Virus record (IMG/VR): IMGVR_UViG_3300033144_003384
Location: 1 to 64,000 of that record
From: a virus
Direction: 5' to 3' (one strand)
DNA length: 64,000 nt
Below are positions 21,023 to 28,490 of the stretch, piece after piece; the first letter of the stretch is position 1, and the number at the start of each line of letters is the position of its first letter. Both the position numbers and the translations under genes were made by a program. The notes beneath the pieces are model-generated. The model was not told where the DNA came from, ran no database searches, and saw only the letters and a program-made list of their open reading frames with translations.

Positions 21023-21051
21023 AGTGTCTCACATAACCACCCTCTTGTCAA
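21023..21051 (-). promoter_or_regulatory. Promoter of the RNA operon
   Basis: TTGACA (21051-21046), 17-bp spacer, GACACT (21028-21023). Confidence 0.75.
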
Positions 21052-21084
21052 GGGTTATCTCGGATTGTTTTATCTAATAAGCAC

Positions 21085-21113
21085 TTGACACACTATGCTC
21101 AGTAGTATACAAT
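21085..21113 (+). promoter_or_regulatory. Promoter of the 21120 gene
   Basis: TTGACA (21085-21090), 17-bp spacer, TACAAT (21108-21113). ATG 21120 is 6 nt away. Confidence 0.88.
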
Positions 21114-21119
21114 GGATGT

Positions 21120-21347
21120 ATGCTACTAACTACTATGACACTCCGAGAGACATACGCCGCGCTCCCGTCTGCACAGACGGAACGGGTAACACGCTTCTGG
21201 TTCAAGTCGCCGTGCTACTTCGTAAGAGCAATCGACGTCGCCATTCACATCACGCTACCAGAGTTGATCGACGGCTTCATGCCGATATCGGCTGCGTGGC
21301 TCCGAAAGGAATCGCCACGCTGGGGTCGAAGCTGGAGAAGTTGGTGA
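21120..21347 (+). CDS. Hypothetical protein, paralogue of the 30328 gene
   Basis: 75 residues from ATG 21120, leaderless. It aligns over its whole length with the 75-residue protein at 30101-30328: shared core SPCYFVRAIDVAIHITLPEL versus SPCRFVRSIDIAVHIALPEL, and nearly identical ends (SPRWGRSWRSW / SPRWGRSWRNW). The Trp/Arg-rich tail may bind nucleic acid or membrane. No known family recognised. Confidence 0.7.
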   Translation: MLLTTMTLRETYAALPSAQTERVTRFWFKSPCYFVRAIDVAIHITLPELIDGFMPISAAWLRKESPRWGRSWRSW

Positions 21348-21362
21348 AAGTACCCAAAGTCG

Positions 21363-21386
21363 AGGGCCCCTCCGGGGGCCCTTTTC
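21363..21386 (+). terminator. Terminator of the 21120 gene
   Basis: GGGCCCC-TCC-GGGGGCCC then TTTTCTC. Confidence 0.8.
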
Positions 21387-21471
21387 TCGTGGCCCGGTAA
21401 GCCCCGGCTTCGCCTCATCTTGGCGTGCAAGGGAGGTGCGATCCAGGTGATCCGGCGGGGCTCGACGAGGA

Positions 21472-21491
21472 GGGGAGGGCCATCCCTCCCC
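21472..21491 (-). terminator. Terminator of the 21705 gene
   Basis: GGGGAGGG and CCCTCCCC form a perfect 8-bp stem around four bases; on the - strand TCCTCG follows. Confidence 0.6.
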
Positions 21492-21504
21492 AGCCACTCG
21501 TTCT

Positions 21505-21705
21505 TCAGCTCCTCGCCAGCTCCCGCATGAAGTTGGCATACTGGTTGAGATAACGGTCGATCTCGGGGTTGCCCCCGACAAAGATGACCCTTTCCTCGGT
21601 GCCTTTCGAGTCCTGACCGCACGGGCAGTCATCCATCGCTGGCGGGCGATATGACGGTTGCTCCTGCCCGCAGGTAACGCAGAAGTCCTTTGTGATAGTG
21701 CTCAT
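21505..21705 (-). CDS. Zinc-ribbon protein
   Basis: 66 residues from ATG 21705 behind GGAAGGGT. CVTCG (about 9-13) and CPCG (about 27-30) make a zinc ribbon; a helix follows (EIDRYLNQYANFMRELARS). A TATGAT box is present 33 bp upstream but without a good -35. Confidence 0.65.
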   Translation of the reverse strand: MSTITKDFCVTCGQEQPSYRPPAMDDCPCGQDSKGTEERVIFVGGNPEIDRYLNQYANFMRELARS

Positions 21706-21867
21706 ACCCTTCCTTTCCTATTCGGGCTTACTCCCCCATCATATCAGGGGGGTGCGACAGCTTCTCATCCTGAGCGCCTACTTCACGTTTCAAACAATTC
21801 GATATTGCCCCTAGTAATTGTCACACCCCCGTGATACACTAGTACTAACAAGAGCAAAGGAGGCAAA

Positions 21868-22092
21868 ATGATCAACATGTATCACGACCCAGAGGTACCG
21901 GCAGGGTATCAAGATGCGGACCTCGAAATGAGGGACTTGCGGGAAGCCGCAAACGAATCGTACGAACAAGCATTCAGGGGACGGTGCATTGACTGTCACG
22001 GCAGGGGCGGATATCAGGATTACAACAATCACGGTAGCCGCAGAAGCTACCAAATCTGTTCGACCTGCGGTGGTGCTGGCGAACTGTTCTGA
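21868..22092 (+). CDS. DnaJ-type zinc-finger protein
   Basis: 74 residues from ATG 21868 behind AAAGGAGG. CIDCHGRG (about 40-47) and CSTCGGAG (about 64-71) are CxxCxGxG motifs like those of the DnaJ cysteine-rich domain, two instead of four, so one zinc. A helix of 35 residues comes first. It could bind unfolded protein or nucleic acid. Weak promoter signals (TTGTCA near 21817, TACACT at 21835). Confidence 0.7.
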   Translation: MINMYHDPEVPAGYQDADLEMRDLREAANESYEQAFRGRCIDCHGRGGYQDYNNHGSRRSYQICSTCGGAGELF

Positions 22093-22107
22093 TCCACCAA
22101 ACTCGAA

Positions 22108-22130
22108 GCCCCCGCTCCGGCGGGGGTTTT
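22108..22130 (+). terminator. Terminator of the 21868 gene
   Basis: CCCCCGC-TCCG-GCGGGGG then TTTTC. Confidence 0.88.
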
Positions 22131-22302
22131 CTTGTGGGCCCAGCACGCCCCGCCGATCCGCAGTTCGTCGAACGACACGAAGGTAATAGACATGGTTGTT
22201 TGAGTATGCTTACCTGGCGAAGGCGGGGCTCGCCCGGTGCAAAGGAGCCGAGTGCCCAGTTCGGATCGTTTTACCCGGTAAGCCCCGTTGACGCAAAGAA
22301 AA
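22131..22302. other. Non-coding stretch between convergent cassettes
   Basis: No supported gene. It holds GGCGGGGCTC (near 22220) and CCCGGTAAGCCCCG (near 22272), short blocks that recur at several other cassette borders. Confidence 0.4.
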
Positions 22303-22320
22303 AGCCCCCCGACGGGGGCT
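22303..22320 (-). terminator. Terminator of the 22989 operon
   Basis: On the - strand AGCCCCC-GTCG-GGGGGCT then TTTTCTTTG. Confidence 0.88.
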
Positions 22321-22337
22321 CCTCCTTGTTCTTCAGC

Positions 22338-22529
22338 TCAGTTTGTTGTGTCGTAGTCCTTCTTGTCGAGTATTGCGTCGCAACTGATGCACTCGATCTC
22401 AAGCACTATCCGGTCAAGCGGCACAGCGTTTGCCTCGTCCATGTCGAGCCGTCCGTCCTTCGTGCTTGCTGGGACGTTATTCACATCCTCCACGAGAACG
22501 TAGACAAACTCGTGCTTGCATTCGCTCAT
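22338..22529 (-). CDS. Small Cys-containing protein
   Basis: 63 residues from ATG 22529. CKHEFVYV at the start and CISC near the end give C-x-H...CxxC, a likely zinc site. ATGA overlap with the gene upstream. Not recognised. Confidence 0.65.
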   Translation of the reverse strand: MSECKHEFVYVLVEDVNNVPASTKDGRLDMDEANAVPLDRIVLEIECISCDAILDKKDYDTTN

Positions 22530-22771
22530 GCTGCTACTTTCTGGCCGAGTACCAATCCGAGTACGACTGCGTCTAGGTAGTCGATGAAGTCTTGATATGT
22601 TCTCCGCCTGTCTCCGAACTTCGACGTTGATACACCTCCGTGGTCGGAGCCTTCCTCCAACCGCCAACCTCCGTAGGTGGAGTTGTAGTCGATGGTGAGT
22701 TCGAGTCCTGTCATGTTGGCGATGTTGCCAACCTTCAGGTTGATCGTCTCACGCTTGGCTTGCTTGCTCAT
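22526..22771 (-). CDS. Hypothetical protein
   Basis: 81 residues from ATG 22771 (ATGA overlap). Beta strands (INLKVGNIANMTGLELTIDY) then a helix (YQDFIDYLDAVVLGLVLG). Not recognised. Confidence 0.65.
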   Translation of the reverse strand: MSKQAKRETINLKVGNIANMTGLELTIDYNSTYGGWRLEEGSDHGGVSTSKFGDRRRTYQDFIDYLDAVVLGLVLGQKVAA

Positions 22772-22989
22772 ATGCCTCTCCTGTCCATGCCACCAAGCTT
22801 TGGCTCGGTTGGCTTTCCTTGCAGGTGGCGGAGTGCCGTGAAGGTGTCCACGACGAACATGCAGTCTCGGGCAGCGTTAGCGTCGCCCTCTTCCTCGAAC
22901 ATGATGGCCATAGCCCGGAAACGCTCGATGCGTTCCAGCGATGGTGTGCGCTTCTCTATGAAGCGTCCGATCTGGTCGTGGTTTGTCAT
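22768..22989 (-). CDS. Hypothetical helical protein, first gene of operon
   Basis: 73 residues from ATG 22989 behind AAAGGAGAC. All-helical (LERIERFRAMAIMFEEEGDA, CMFVVDTFTALRHLQGK). Not recognised. Confidence 0.65.
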   Translation of the reverse strand: MTNHDQIGRFIEKRTPSLERIERFRAMAIMFEEEGDANAARDCMFVVDTFTALRHLQGKPTEPKLGGMDRRGI

Positions 22990-23012
22990 GTTGTCTCCTT
23001 TCCTTTGTTCTA

Positions 23013-23041
23013 AGTATACCAGTATTCAGGTTGGATGTCAA
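23013..23041 (-). promoter_or_regulatory. Promoter of the 22989 operon
   Basis: TTGACA (23041-23036), 17-bp spacer, TATACT (23018-23013). Confidence 0.9.
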
Positions 23042-23059
23042 GTGAATAAACAAAAGGAC

Positions 23060-23088
23060 TTGACAAAAGGGGTCCAATGCTGTATACT
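23060..23088 (+). promoter_or_regulatory. Promoter of the 23112 gene
   Basis: TTGACA (23060-23065), 17-bp spacer, TATACT (23083-23088); -35 box 18 bp from that of the divergent promoter. Confidence 0.9.
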
Positions 23089-23111
23089 GTAAGTAGGAAG
23101 GAGGCCACACT

Positions 23112-23345
23112 ATGACAAAGTTTGACACACCGCTAGCAGAAAAGCTGTACGGAGAGATGCCAGACGACGAAAGCGGGTCCGTACAGGAACTCGGCTGGTA
23201 CGGACGCTACGACAGCGAGCTGGTCATCCTCAACGAAGACTCCGATGGGTTCGTCAACACATTCGAAGCAATCGACAAGGCAGACCTCGACCGATTCTGG
23301 AGCCTAGTAACCAAGGAATACGAGCTGTACTACAGCATCTCCTGA
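23112..23345 (+). CDS. Hypothetical acidic protein
   Basis: 77 residues from ATG 23112 behind GGAAGGAGG. Acidic with one beta segment (GWYGRYDSELVILNEDSDG) and a C-terminal helix. Single-gene cassette. Not recognised. Confidence 0.65.
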   Translation: MTKFDTPLAEKLYGEMPDDESGSVQELGWYGRYDSELVILNEDSDGFVNTFEAIDKADLDRFWSLVTKEYELYYSIS

Positions 23346-23365
23346 CCATCAACCAAAAGGAGGAG

Positions 23366-23388
23366 CCTCCCTCACGGGAGGCTTTCCT
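23366..23388 (+). terminator. Terminator of the 23112 gene
   Basis: GCCTCCC-TCAC-GGGAGGC then TTTCCTT. Confidence 0.82.
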
Positions 23389-23414
23389 TGTGTCCTCGGC
23401 AAGTCCCGCCCAGG

Positions 23415-23633
23415 TCAGAACAAGGGCTTCTCGGACCAGGCCACTTCGCCACGCTTCTTCGTGATGTCGATGCAGTTCCCGTGCGCCCACCCGGTTGGAC
23501 TCGAAGCCAAAGTGATCGAGTTTCCCCCGCCCTGCCTCCGGTTCTGCACCCACCCGACAACACGACGATAGTTCCCATTCGCCTTCGTGTCCACAGGCTC
23601 CTTACAGAACTCGCAATTGATGTTCGGTGTCAT
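23415..23633 (-). CDS. Zinc-binding protein
   Basis: 72 residues from ATG 23633, 6 nt after a -10 box. CEFC (about 7-10) with a later HGNC suggests one zinc site; it contains a Gly/Asn linker (NRRQGGGNSI). The pattern is like small HNH-less zinc proteins; not assigned. Confidence 0.65.
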   Translation of the reverse strand: MTPNINCEFCKEPVDTKANGNYRRVVGWVQNRRQGGGNSITLASSPTGWAHGNCIDITKKRGEVAWSEKPLF

Positions 23634-23639
23634 GTCGGT

Positions 23640-23668
23640 ACCTTACTCTCATCAGATTTGTCCTACAA
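23640..23668 (-). promoter_or_regulatory. Promoter of the 23633 gene
   Basis: TTGTAG (23668-23663), 17-bp spacer, TAAGGT (23645-23640); leaderless start expected. Confidence 0.6.
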
Positions 23669-23729
23669 CAACGACGCGGTTGCGCCATCGTTCTTGCAGA
23701 ATCCGATATCGCCGGGGCTCCAAGAGGAG

Positions 23730-23749
23730 GGGGCCCTTTCGGACCCCCA
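23730..23749 (-). terminator. Terminator of the DUF932 gene
   Basis: On the - strand GGGGGTCC-GAAA-GGGCCCCC with one G-U pair, then TCCTCTT. Confidence 0.75.
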
Positions 23750-23756
23750 GCTCTCA

Positions 23757-24758
23757 TCAGACCAGATTCAGAATCGCCTGCTCGGCGACCATCTTCTTCT
23801 GCGACACCAGTGACGTTGAGTCCATGGATGCCATTGCACGGGCGATGCCCGAACCGCTGCGTCCGTGGTCTAGATACTCGGTGACAGCGTTGTACAGCCC
23901 CCATCCGTTGAACCCGACCAGACCAGCGTTGCGGTTGTTGTTGAAACGTACCCTGACGTCCGTCAAGATTTCGTCACGGTTTCGCTCTTTGCGATCCGTG
24001 TCGGCATCTGCGGCTGGCCATAAGGCGTTCAACACGACATCCACATTCTGCGATGCCTGCGGCACCGGGATGCGTAACAGCTCTTCGGCACGAGCCTTGA
24101 AGGCTTCCGCCCACTCGGTCGATATCTGCAACACCGCCTGTGCCTCTTGCAACGTGTCTTCGTAGTTCGGCGTGTGCCTTGCCTTGAAGGTCGATCGGGC
24201 CATCTGGTGGCCAAACCTGCACGTGTTGGCGCATACTGGGCGTATGTCCGTGTTTGAGTAAACGATCGGCATGGTTCCGTCGTGTGACGTTTGTACCAGC
24301 AAGAATCGGTCGATCTTGTCGTTGACACCGACGGGGTCGATGATCAGCGAGCCAAGGTCGATGGATGCGAAAAACTGGCGTCCGTCTTTCAGGACACCTA
24401 ACGTTTCGATCACAGCATCTCCGTTGGACGCGCCAACGACCGCTAGCGCCTTTTCAAGCACCACGGCGTTCTGTACTACCCGATAGCGCTTCTTCATAAC
24501 CTCGAAAGGCACCAGCGTTCCATCATGGTTGACCCGTGTCGTTGCGAAACGATCCGTGATCTCGATGAACTCACCAGCGTCATTCTGAACGAAGACAGGA
24601 CGTAGGTCGACGTGATAGTTGGCGTGTGCGATCTCAAGCATTTGCTCGGCTGATTGCAACCCAACGACTGGCGTCCCTAGTCCGTGCCATGGTGTACCAG
24701 ACTCGATGTTGTAGGCGAAGTTTGCCTTACCGTTTACGATCTCTAGTTCGTGTGACAT
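23757..24758 (-). CDS. DUF932 (phage/plasmid-like TIGR03299) protein
   Basis: 333 residues from ATG 24758 behind GGAGGGGAG. The opening with FAYNIESGTPWHGLGTPV, then FATTRVNHDGTLVPFEVMKK, YRVVQNAVVLE, and the core ILLVQTSHDGTM-like segment with CANTC match the DUF932 family, widespread in phages and plasmids, close to DNA replication or recombination genes, of unknown activity. Length is normal for the family. It is divergent from the SNF2 gene, with promoters back to back. Confidence 0.88.
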   Translation of the reverse strand: MSHELEIVNGKANFAYNIESGTPWHGLGTPVVGLQSAEQMLEIAHANYHVDLRPVFVQNDAGEFIEITDRFATTRVNHDGTLVPFEVMKKRYRVVQNAVVLEKALAVVGASNGDAVIETLGVLKDGRQFFASIDLGSLIIDPVGVNDKIDRFLLVQTSHDGTMPIVYSNTDIRPVCANTCRFGHQMARSTFKARHTPNYEDTLQEAQAVLQISTEWAEAFKARAEELLRIPVPQASQNVDVVLNALWPAADADTDRKERNRDEILTDVRVRFNNNRNAGLVGFNGWGLYNAVTEYLDHGRSGSGIARAMASMDSTSLVSQKKMVAEQAILNLV

Positions 24759-24796
24759 GTGGTTTCTCCCCTCCTTTCCTTTTGTGTCTTGTTTAG

Positions 24797-24825
24797 ATAA
24801 TATCACATTGAACAAACGATGTCAA
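24797..24825 (-). promoter_or_regulatory. Promoter of the DUF932 gene
   Basis: TTGACA (24825-24820), 17-bp spacer, TATTAT (24802-24797). Confidence 0.88.
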
Positions 24826-24832
24826 GTACTTG

Positions 24833-24861
24833 TTGCACTCGAACACCTGTTCGGTTAGAGT
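24833..24861 (+). promoter_or_regulatory. SNF2 promoter with embedded LexA box
   Basis: TTGCAC (24833-24838), 17-bp spacer, TAGAGT (24856-24861). The spacer contains CGAACACCTGTTCG (24840-24853), an SOS-type GAAC-N4-GTTC site, placed to block polymerase. ATG follows 6 nt after the -10. Confidence 0.75.
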
Positions 24862-24867
24862 TTCAGT

Positions 24868-26925
24868 ATGAAACCAGCCCAAGAGTCACAGGTTCTCCTC
24901 GCCCAAGACCACCTTGCACTCCTCTTCCCATATGTACCTGACCAGATCAAAGAACTGAAGGAGATACCCGGAGCCAAGTGGGACAAGCTCTCCCGAACTT
25001 GGCGAGTCCCGCTACGCCAGCTCGCTGATGTCAAGCGATTCGCCGAAAAACATGAGTTTTGGGTTGACCCAGATGTCCTTGCCATCCGAATGCCCGAAGA
25101 ACCCTTCGGCACAGCTCAGTTCTACCACGAGAACACCTCCTTCTACGTCGAGTTCTCCTATGACCCGGTCATGGTCCAGTCCATCAAAGAGATCACCGGA
25201 GTGAAATGGAACGGAAAAGAGATGCGCTGGTCCGCCCCCGCCTCGGCCCTCATCGAAGTCGTCAGTTGGGCCGATCGTTTCAAAGTTCCAGTCCCAGAAG
25301 ACATCCGACAACTCATCGAAGGAGAAGCCGGACTTCGAGAACAGCTCGTCGACCTGTCCCGATCAACGGGACTCGACGCCCCCATCGAGATCGCCGGGCT
25401 CGAAGGAGAGCTGATGGGGTTCCAACATGTCGGAGTGAAGTATGCCCTCGAAACCAAGAGATGCTTCATTGCGGACGAAATGGGCCTCGGAAAGACGCTG
25501 CAAGCCATCGCTGCCCTCCAAGTCGGCAAAGCGTGGCCTGCTGTCGTCGTTTGCCCACCCACACTGACCCTGAACTGGGTGTACGAGATACGAAAGTGGC
25601 TACCCGAACTCACCATCAGCCACATCCAAGGCATGGCGAAGGCTGCATACTGCTCCAGTGTCCTGGATGCCTGGGACAGTCCCGTGTCTCCGCCAGGTAA
25701 AGAAGGCTGGTTCGAGGTGTCGTCGAAGAAAGACGCCAAGGAAACTGCGGGGCTCCTCTCCTCCTCGGATGTCGTCGTCCTCGGATACTCAACCCTCGGA
25801 AGCTGGCTGCCCGTTCTCGCCCGATTCGCTACGTCAGTTGTGTTCGACGAGTCGCAATACATCAAAACGCCCACCGCCAAGCGCACCAAAGCCTCCATCA
25901 AGCTCGCCAAGGGGTGCCAGAGCGATTCTTCGATGGTGTTGTGCCTCACAGGTACCCCAATCACCAATCGGCCCGCTGAGTACGTCCCACAGCTTCAAGC
26001 CCTCGGACGCATAGACGACTTCGGTGGCGCATGGCCGTTCTACAAGAAGTTCTGCAACGCCTTCAAGGACAGGTGGGGGCAGTGGCATCTCGAAGGAGCG
26101 AACAACCTCGAAGAACTCAACTACCGCCTCCGGGCCACATGCTATGTGCGTAGGAAGAAGAACGAAGTCCTCAACGACCTCGACGAGATCAGGTACTCCG
26201 TCATTCACGTCGAAGGAGACCCGGCGGTCATGTCGGAGTACCACAAAGCGGAGCGGGACATAGCGACCTTCATGGCGAACCGGGCGGCGGAGATTGCGAG
26301 GGAACTCGGAACGAACCCTCGGTCTGCGGCTGTCCGTGCGAGAATTCGGGCGGAGTCTGCCGAACATCTCGTAAGGATTGCTGCCCTCCGTCGGCTAGCG
26401 GCAAAGGCGAAGATGAAGCCCATCATGGAGCTGGTCGATTCCCACATTGAGGACGGATCGAAGGTTGTGTTGGCAGCTCACCATCGTGATGTCGTGGATG
26501 AGTTGGCCAACAAGTACGGCGGGTACAAGATTCAGGGCGGGCAAGCCCCGGAGGAGGTTGAGCTGTTTAAGGATCGGTTCCAGAAGATGCCCGTGGATGA
26601 GGTTCCCGTGATGGTTCTTTCGATTCAGGCTGCTAAAGCGGGCCATACTTTGACGGCTGCCCAAGACATCGTGTTGGTCGAACTGCCTTGGACACCTGCG
26701 GACGTTGACCAAGTGATCGCTCGGCTTCACCGCATTGGACAGGAGGGGTCGGTGATGGCGACGTTCATGTTGACTGAAGGGACGATTGACGAGAAGCTGT
26801 ATGCCCTGTTGCGTGAGAAACGCCGCATCGTGGATGCTGCCACGGAGGGTGGCGAGCTTGTCACGGGCGACGTCCTCGGTGATTTGGTTATGTCGTTTGC
26901 TGAGATGGGCCTAGCTGATCTGTAG
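24868..26925 (+). CDS. SNF2-family (SMARCAL1-like) helicase
   Basis: 685 residues from ATG 24868, leaderless. Walker A DEMGLGKT near 203-210, motif II DESQ near 327, motif III LTGTP near 365, and a C-terminal RecA lobe with QVIARLHRIGQ near 615-625. The N-terminal 150 residues (two similar blocks around VKWNGKEMRWSAP and AKWDKLSRTWRVP) resemble HARP-type domains of annealing helicases that rewind or remodel forks. An SOS box in its promoter fits a repair or recombination role. Codon use changes from C-ending to G/T-ending near 26440, within the second lobe, as if the gene were a fusion of two DNA sources. Confidence 0.92.
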   Translation: MKPAQESQVLLAQDHLALLFPYVPDQIKELKEIPGAKWDKLSRTWRVPLRQLADVKRFAEKHEFWVDPDVLAIRMPEEPFGTAQFYHENTSFYVEFSYDPVMVQSIKEITGVKWNGKEMRWSAPASALIEVVSWADRFKVPVPEDIRQLIEGEAGLREQLVDLSRSTGLDAPIEIAGLEGELMGFQHVGVKYALETKRCFIADEMGLGKTLQAIAALQVGKAWPAVVVCPPTLTLNWVYEIRKWLPELTISHIQGMAKAAYCSSVLDAWDSPVSPPGKEGWFEVSSKKDAKETAGLLSSSDVVVLGYSTLGSWLPVLARFATSVVFDESQYIKTPTAKRTKASIKLAKGCQSDSSMVLCLTGTPITNRPAEYVPQLQALGRIDDFGGAWPFYKKFCNAFKDRWGQWHLEGANNLEELNYRLRATCYVRRKKNEVLNDLDEIRYSVIHVEGDPAVMSEYHKAERDIATFMANRAAEIARELGTNPRSAAVRARIRAESAEHLVRIAALRRLAAKAKMKPIMELVDSHIEDGSKVVLAAHHRDVVDELANKYGGYKIQGGQAPEEVELFKDRFQKMPVDEVPVMVLSIQAAKAGHTLTAAQDIVLVELPWTPADVDQVIARLHRIGQEGSVMATFMLTEGTIDEKLYALLREKRRIVDAATEGGELVTGDVLGDLVMSFAEMGLADL

Positions 26926-27183
26926 CTCCTTGGCGTCTAGCCCGTCACCGCAGATGAGGCAGTACACCGCTTGGTCGATGCCTCCCTCTACGAACGTGCC
27001 TTTGTCCCAGTCCACGGTCACGGAGCTTCCGTACCTCTGGGCGTTGTATGCCATGCGCTCGGACTGCAAGACCTCCACGTACTTGTGCGGGCAGTCGGGG
27101 TCAACGGTAGGTGCGTCCTTGAACTGGTCTTCCCCGTAGTTGCCTGTGATGTACCTGTCCAGTGCGGGTCCGTCGATGGTCAT
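26911..27183 (-). CDS. Small Cys/His-containing protein
   Basis: 90 residues from ATG 27183. CPHKY (about 31) and CLICGDG (about 75) form C-x-H...CxxC, a probable zinc site. It converges on the SNF2 gene, overlapping its last 15 bp. Last gene of the operon from 27847. Confidence 0.65.
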   Translation of the reverse strand: MTIDGPALDRYITGNYGEDQFKDAPTVDPDCPHKYVEVLQSERMAYNAQRYGSSVTVDWDKGTFVEGGIDQAVYCLICGDGLDAKELQIS

Positions 27184-27347
27184 GTTCGTGTCCTTGGGTT
27201 GACCATTGGGATCGGCGGGTCGATCTGTTCGTGGTCCATGATTTCGATGGCGTAACCCCCGTGCAAGTCCCGTTGGAATTGCTCGATGGCTTCGTCGATG
27301 TCGTCTGCTTCGATTGTGATTTCGACGACTAGTGCGTATGTTGCCAT
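27180..27347 (-). CDS. 55-residue hypothetical protein
   Basis: From ATG 27347; stop overlaps the next ATG (ATGA). The strand-helix pattern (MATYALVVEITIEADDIDEA, IEQFQRDL) resembles small ferredoxin-like halves. Not recognised. Confidence 0.6.
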   Translation of the reverse strand: MATYALVVEITIEADDIDEAIEQFQRDLHGGYAIEIMDHEQIDPPIPMVNPRTRT

Positions 27348-27348
27348 T

Positions 27349-27471
27349 TCAGCCCCTTATTTCCATCGTTCGATTGTCGGTGAAGTTGTCGAAGGCTCGG
27401 AACCCGCAGGGTTCGTATCCTCCCGACCATACGACTAGGTGTATCTGGTGGTGTTTCGGGTTGTATGTCAT
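27349..27471 (-). CDS. 40-residue hypothetical protein
   Basis: From ATG 27471, overlapping the upstream stop by ATGA. Begins MTYNPKHHQIHLVVWSGGYE. Too short to assign; coding supported by coupling on both sides. Confidence 0.55.
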   Translation of the reverse strand: MTYNPKHHQIHLVVWSGGYEPCGFRAFDNFTDNRTMEIRG

Positions 27472-27656
27472 CCTGCGTCCTTTCCGCAGATGAGGTTGCC
27501 CATGGTTTCGCAGTTCCACCGCGGGTCGTCCTCTTGGATCGTTTGGCAGTTTGTTTCTTCGTAGCCCGTGATGCAGTTGTCTCCTTGCTCTGAGACGAGC
27601 CACAGTGCGGCCAGAAAGACCACAATAGCTAGTGCGGTTAGTGCCTTTGCCTTCAC
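27468..27656 (-). CDS. Small exported or membrane-anchored protein
   Basis: 62 residues from GTG 27656 behind AAGGAG; a longer start is possible. KAKALTALAIVVFLAALWLV is an N-terminal membrane segment or signal, followed by an outside part with five cysteines (NCITGYEETNCQ, NCETMGNLICG) that could form disulphides. It may act at the cell surface. Confidence 0.65.
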   Translation of the reverse strand: MKAKALTALAIVVFLAALWLVSEQGDNCITGYEETNCQTIQEDDPRWNCETMGNLICGKDAG

Positions 27657-27847
27657 GACTTGCTCCTTGCGTCCATAGCGGCTAGGCAGAACCCTGCTAC
27701 TAGCTTGTCCCACTCATCAGCTATGTGGTTGGTGAATAGGAATTCGTTTGGCCCTTGTGTCTTTGCTGCTTCTCGGAGCCAGTCGCTTACTGTGTCTACT
27801 GGTACGGCTAGGTCGCCGTTGCGGTTGAAGTAGGGTGCTTGTGCCAT
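27653..27847 (-). CDS. Hypothetical protein, first gene of operon
   Basis: 64 residues from ATG 27847 behind AAAGGA. DTVSDWLREAAKTQG and DEWDKLVAGFCLAAMD are helical. Not recognised. Confidence 0.65.
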   Translation of the reverse strand: MAQAPYFNRNGDLAVPVDTVSDWLREAAKTQGPNEFLFTNHIADEWDKLVAGFCLAAMDARSKS

Positions 27848-27870
27848 GTGTCCTTTCCTTTACTCTCTAT

Positions 27871-27899
27871 AGGATATCAGGTTTCGCCCCTTTTGTCAA
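27871..27899 (-). promoter_or_regulatory. Promoter of the 27847 operon
   Basis: TTGACA (27899-27894), 17-bp spacer, TATCCT (27876-27871). Confidence 0.85.
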
Positions 27900-27922
27900 G
27901 GATTATTGGTTAGAACAATCAC

Positions 27923-27951
27923 TTGACATCCCTCTCGCCATACTGTATACT
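27923..27951 (+). promoter_or_regulatory. Promoter of the 27979 gene
   Basis: TTGACA (27923-27928), 17-bp spacer, TATACT (27946-27951). Confidence 0.9.
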
Positions 27952-27978
27952 ATGAAGTACAGAAAGAAGGGAGACAGA

Positions 27979-28077
27979 ATGACCTACAAGATCGCAAGCA
28001 TCCTCATCATCGGAATGCGAATCGCATCCGTCACCGCACTCACGGTCGGCATGTACTTCGCAGGACAGGCAGGCTGA
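27979..28077 (+). CDS. 32-residue membrane peptide
   Basis: From ATG 27979 behind GAAGGGAG. Nearly all hydrophobic (ASILIIGMRIASVTALTVGM), one membrane helix. A consensus promoter and a strong terminator serve this one peptide, so it is probably made in quantity. Role unknown. Confidence 0.65.
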   Translation: MTYKIASILIIGMRIASVTALTVGMYFAGQAG

Positions 28078-28124
28078 AACGAAGACTTCTCGTACAAGAG
28101 ATGGGTTGAACAAACAAAGCTGAA

Positions 28125-28150
28125 GGGGCCTTCGGGCCCCTCTTCTTTTT
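28125..28150 (+). terminator. Terminator of the 27979 gene
   Basis: GGGGCC-TTCG-GGCCCC then TCTTCTTTTT. Confidence 0.9.
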
Positions 28151-28170
28151 GGCCGCCGGGGCTCCAGGGG

Positions 28171-28199
28171 TTGACAACCAGCTTGTCCAGTGATATGTT
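28171..28199 (+). promoter_or_regulatory. Promoter of the 28206 gene
   Basis: TTGACA (28171-28176), 17-bp spacer, TATGTT (28194-28199); ATG 6 nt downstream. Confidence 0.85.
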
Positions 28200-28205
28200 G
28201 ACGAC

Positions 28206-28490
28206 ATGGAGAACAAACTCGAACGCACCCCCGACGGGTACTTCCTCATCTGGGACGGAAGAAAAGACGGCCACGATCGGGCCAACCAAAACGCTGCCCT
28301 CGTCCTCAACTGCAATCGGGACAACGGAGTCATCCCCTCGGACTACGAACTCCGCCAATATGACTCTCGCCTCGAAATCCGCACCCAATCTGAAGCCACA
28401 ATGGCCGCCATCATCCGGCTACTACTCAAGAAGCCCCGTGATCGGGGTGTTGCGTCAGCCACTGGCCAAGAACCGCAGCAGACCGCATGA
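28206..28490 (+). CDS. Hypothetical protein, leaderless
   Basis: 94 residues from ATG 28206. Alpha/beta (GYFLIWDGRKDGHDRANQNA, SEATMAAIIRLLLKKP). Its last 65 bp overlap the end of the - gene at 28426, so the two mRNAs are antisense there. Not recognised. Confidence 0.65.
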   Translation: MENKLERTPDGYFLIWDGRKDGHDRANQNAALVLNCNRDNGVIPSDYELRQYDSRLEIRTQSEATMAAIIRLLLKKPRDRGVASATGQEPQQTA

